Of a stretch of DNA of 64,000 nucleotides, positions 62,285 to 64,000 are shown one piece after another (position 1 is the stretch's first letter; each line of letters starts with the position of its first letter). Origin of the DNA: Guillardia theta CCMP2712 (taxonomy: Eukaryota; Cryptophyceae; Pyrenomonadales; Geminigeraceae); contig NW_005434650.1 in the NCBI RefSeq assembly GCF_000315625.1, positions 162,158 through 226,157 on the forward strand, in the 5' to 3' direction. The notes beneath the pieces are model-generated. The model was not told where the DNA came from. It did no database searches and worked only from the letters and a program-made list of their open reading frames with translations. A program made the position numbers and the translations under genes.

Positions 62285-63812
62285 ATGCAGATGATGGAGA
62301 AGAATGCGAATGCGGATGACGCGAAGCAGAGGAGCAGTAGTCAGCAGCTGGTGATGCTTCATGCTCTTTACCTTGTCCTCACGAGCGCGCAGTCAAGCAA
62401 TGAAAGCGTTTCCTTTGATGATGAATGTTTGATTGGGCGAGATGTGCCACCAGTCATCGGCATGGAGGTGCTTGGGAGGGTCCAGTCGTGCATGGCCGTT
62501 GAGTCAGCCAGGTTGAGTTCTCGGAAGCCTTCCTCAAGTCTAAGTCGATCATCGACCTTCACACGGTCATGCGAAAAGGTTCCAACTCCTTCCTCCTGCC
62601 TTCCTCCTGGCCATCGTCGCTCGCTTGAGCCTCATGGGCTGCAGGAAAACTCTTGTCGGTGATCGAGACGCCGCTTGGATACAAGTGTGACATCGAGTGG
62701 AACGACGGGAGCGTGCAGCGAGAAGACGCCGGGTTCATGAATCGGTGAAGGAGGAGAAGGGGAGAGGGAAAGGCAGTGGATGACAGATGTTGTGTCAGTT
62801 ATCATCTCTCGCACTTGCCAGCTGTGAAAGTGATTCCTCCCCTCTCTTTCACTTGCCTCTCTCTGCTTGTCTTCCTCTCCTGCCTCCACTCTCAGCATGT
62901 CGTCGGCTGCTCCTCACTCAAGCAAGCAGTCGAGTCCGAGAGTCATGGAGCAGAGCAAACAAGAGCGAAACGTCGGCTTGAGCAAGCTGTCTATGCTCAG
63001 CAAGGCATTCGTCCTCTTCACCGCATCTTTGACTTCCGAGACGACGAGGAGGTTGTATGATTCTGCTGACTTGTGCTGCAGATCACGATGGGAAGGTCGA
63101 AAGGAAGCGAAGACAGTAGAGCAGGTAGAGCAGGTAGAGCAGATCATGTTCGCGCTGCAAGGGAGGAAGTAGAAGCAAAGAATGGAAGAGAGGAGAAAGC
63201 GAACGCATTGAGGTGCGTGCTCTTGTTTTCCTGTCTGAAGCAAGCTCACTTGTCTTGCTGGATAGTGAGGAGAAGAAGAGAAGTCAAGCGATCAACGCAA
63301 GCAACCCCAACAACCCTGCCCCCTCTTCTCTTCTCTCTTCTCCTCCAAAGTATCCTCCTCCCGAGACTCCTCGCAAGACGCTCTCGTCGTCTCCTCCTCC
63401 TCCTCCTCCTCCTCCACCTCCTCCTCTTCCGGCTTATCCACGAGAAGAGTCACTGCAGGAAAGCGAAGTATCTCCGCAGATACAGGAGGAGCGAGGAAAC
63501 CCCTTGGAGGTCGAGGAGGAGACGAGCTGTCGCTCAGCCCCTGCTTGTCACACGCAGACTGACAGCAAGACGCATCCTGATGCTCTTGACTCGTCCCTTG
63601 GCTCCGATTCTGGGAATGCTTCTTTCTCGGTAGCTGCGCTCCCTTGCTCTCCTCTCCTCTCCTCTCCACTCCACTCCTCTCCTCACCTCTCCTCTCCTCT
63701 CCTCACCCTCCCTGCCACTCTGACGTCCACACAGTGCTCTGGGCCGCAGTGTTTGCTATTTTCCCTTGCACAGACGCATCCCACCGCCCAAAGCTCGTCC
63801 CGAGCATGCTGA
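62285..63812 (+). CDS. Unknown multi-exon protein, proline-rich C-terminus
   Basis: Exon 1, from ATG 62285, encodes MQMMEKNANADDAKQRSSSQ. Exon 2 gives SSNESVSFDDECLIGRDVPP. A 45-nt intron joins in phase to VEFSEAFLKSKSIIDLHTVM, then GKLLSVIETPLGYKCDIEWN. After a longer intron come HVVGCSSLKQAVESESHGAE and LEQAVYAQQGIRPLHRIFDF. The last large exon has SQAINASNPNNPAPSSLLSS and a run of about 11 prolines, then acidic Ser-rich sequence. No known domain was recognised. The regular in-phase joins support a real gene. The end at 63812 assumes the last frame is used; it may end earlier by splicing near 63630. It overlaps the antisense gene at 63703. Confidence 0.5.
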
Positions 63813-64000
63813 TGATGATCGAGGAGTCCTCGCCCAAGTTGCGCAGCCTCCATTCCGGTAAACCAAACGCAGGCCCGTCGAAGCTGAAGCCTCCCGTGAC
63901 GGTGCCGGCAGAGGCGAGGCCCTGCAGGCTCCTAGCTCCCACAGTGACGCTCAGAAAGCTCGAGCCTGAGCTGCCGGATGCAGGCGCAGTCACGACCGAA
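63703..64000 (-). CDS. C-terminal part of an IPT/TIG-like repeat protein (partial)
   Basis: Minus-strand frame open from the right edge to a stop at 63703. It contains GSSGSSFLSVTVGARSLQGL, TVTGGFSFDGPAFGLPEW and ISMLGTSFGRWDASVQGKIA, with VWTSEWQGG at the end. The spacing of G-x-x-FG-x-x-D-x-S and WTS resembles beta-sandwich repeats I associate with large secreted cryptophyte proteins, but the match is from memory. The opposite strand is also open here, so the strand assignment is not certain. Confidence 0.45.
   Translation of the reverse strand, partial: SVVTAPASGSSGSSFLSVTVGARSLQGLASAGTVTGGFSFDGPAFGLPEWRLRNLGEDSSIIISMLGTSFGRWDASVQGKIANTAAQSTVWTSEWQGG

Noticed and set aside
61790-62362. 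190-codon minus-strand frame rich in Leu/Pro/Ser
   Set aside because: Most of it is translation of the 37-bp minisatellite; the rest is antisense to the start of the plus-strand gene at 62285.
1-64000. tRNA, rRNA or other structured RNA genes
   Set aside because: No cloverleaf-like sequence with A and B boxes and no rRNA core motifs were found by eye. A tRNAscan or Infernal run would be decisive.

Overview
This 64 kb window is protist nuclear DNA, most likely from a cryptophyte alga such as Guillardia theta. That is inference. It rests on GC-rich genes broken by many short GT-AG introns (about 40-70 nt), tight packing on both strands, flagellate-type gene content (polycystin channel, HOOK, tubulin-type carboxypeptidase, SFI1-like protein), collagen-like genes in a unicell and an assembly gap of Ns. 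There are no operons, ribosome binding sites or CRISPR arrays. I rebuilt exons by eye from reading frame, splice consensus and family alignment, so outer limits are firmer than individual splice sites.

Layout. 1-2 kb: 3' part of a minus-strand fibronectin type III protein. 2-4 kb: intergenic DNA rich in TACCCC. 4-6 kb: polycystin-like channel (+). 6-10.4 kb: C2/coiled-coil protein (-). 11 kb: TMEM50/Vps68-like membrane protein (+). 11.8-14.5 kb: WD40-ankyrin protein (-), head to head with ATG7 (+, 14.8-17.8 kb). 17.8-18.6 kb: RNA polymerase III subunit RPC8 (-). 19.4-21.2 kb: coiled-coil protein (+). 21.3-23.3 kb: histidine phosphatase (-). 23.6-25.9 kb: membrane collagen with three copies of a Cys/Trp-rich domain (+). 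26.1-29.1 kb: secreted Sel1-repeat protein (-). 29.4 kb: small single-span membrane protein (+). 31-34.2 kb: cytosolic carboxypeptidase (+). 34.5-36.7 kb: UBZ-SAM-coiled-coil protein (+). 36.9-39.1 kb: second, secreted collagen-like gene (-). 39.1-42.9 kb: HOOK homologue with a 219-bp gap (+). 43.3-45.7 kb: protein kinase (+). 53.1-57.8 kb: giant SFI1-like protein with a 24-bp repeat (+). 57.9-59.5 kb: KDEL-receptor-like protein (-). 60.3-60.9 kb: SET-domain protein (+). 62.3-63.8 kb: unknown plus-strand gene, overlapped by the end of a minus-strand gene at the right edge.

The most unusual part is 45.9-52.6 kb. It has no intact host gene and is a mosaic of at least 15 pieces of one repeat family in both orientations. 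Nearly all end at the same 11 bases, CCAGTAAATCC, but start at different points, as expected of 5'-truncated retroposed copies with a fixed 3' end. Longer copies carry the C-terminal part of a Ser/Ala-rich open frame, a stop, and about 260 bases of 3' untranslated sequence. One 135-bp copy interrupts a coding fragment that survives uninterrupted 2 kb away and is flanked by a 5-bp duplication, which is direct evidence of insertion.

The host genes do not form one pathway. They cover autophagy (ATG7), Pol III transcription, ER/Golgi retrieval, and a cytoskeleton/flagellum set (polycystin, carboxypeptidase, HOOK, SFI1-like). Several intergenic stretches just upstream of start codons share a TACCCC/GGGGTA motif that may be a promoter element.
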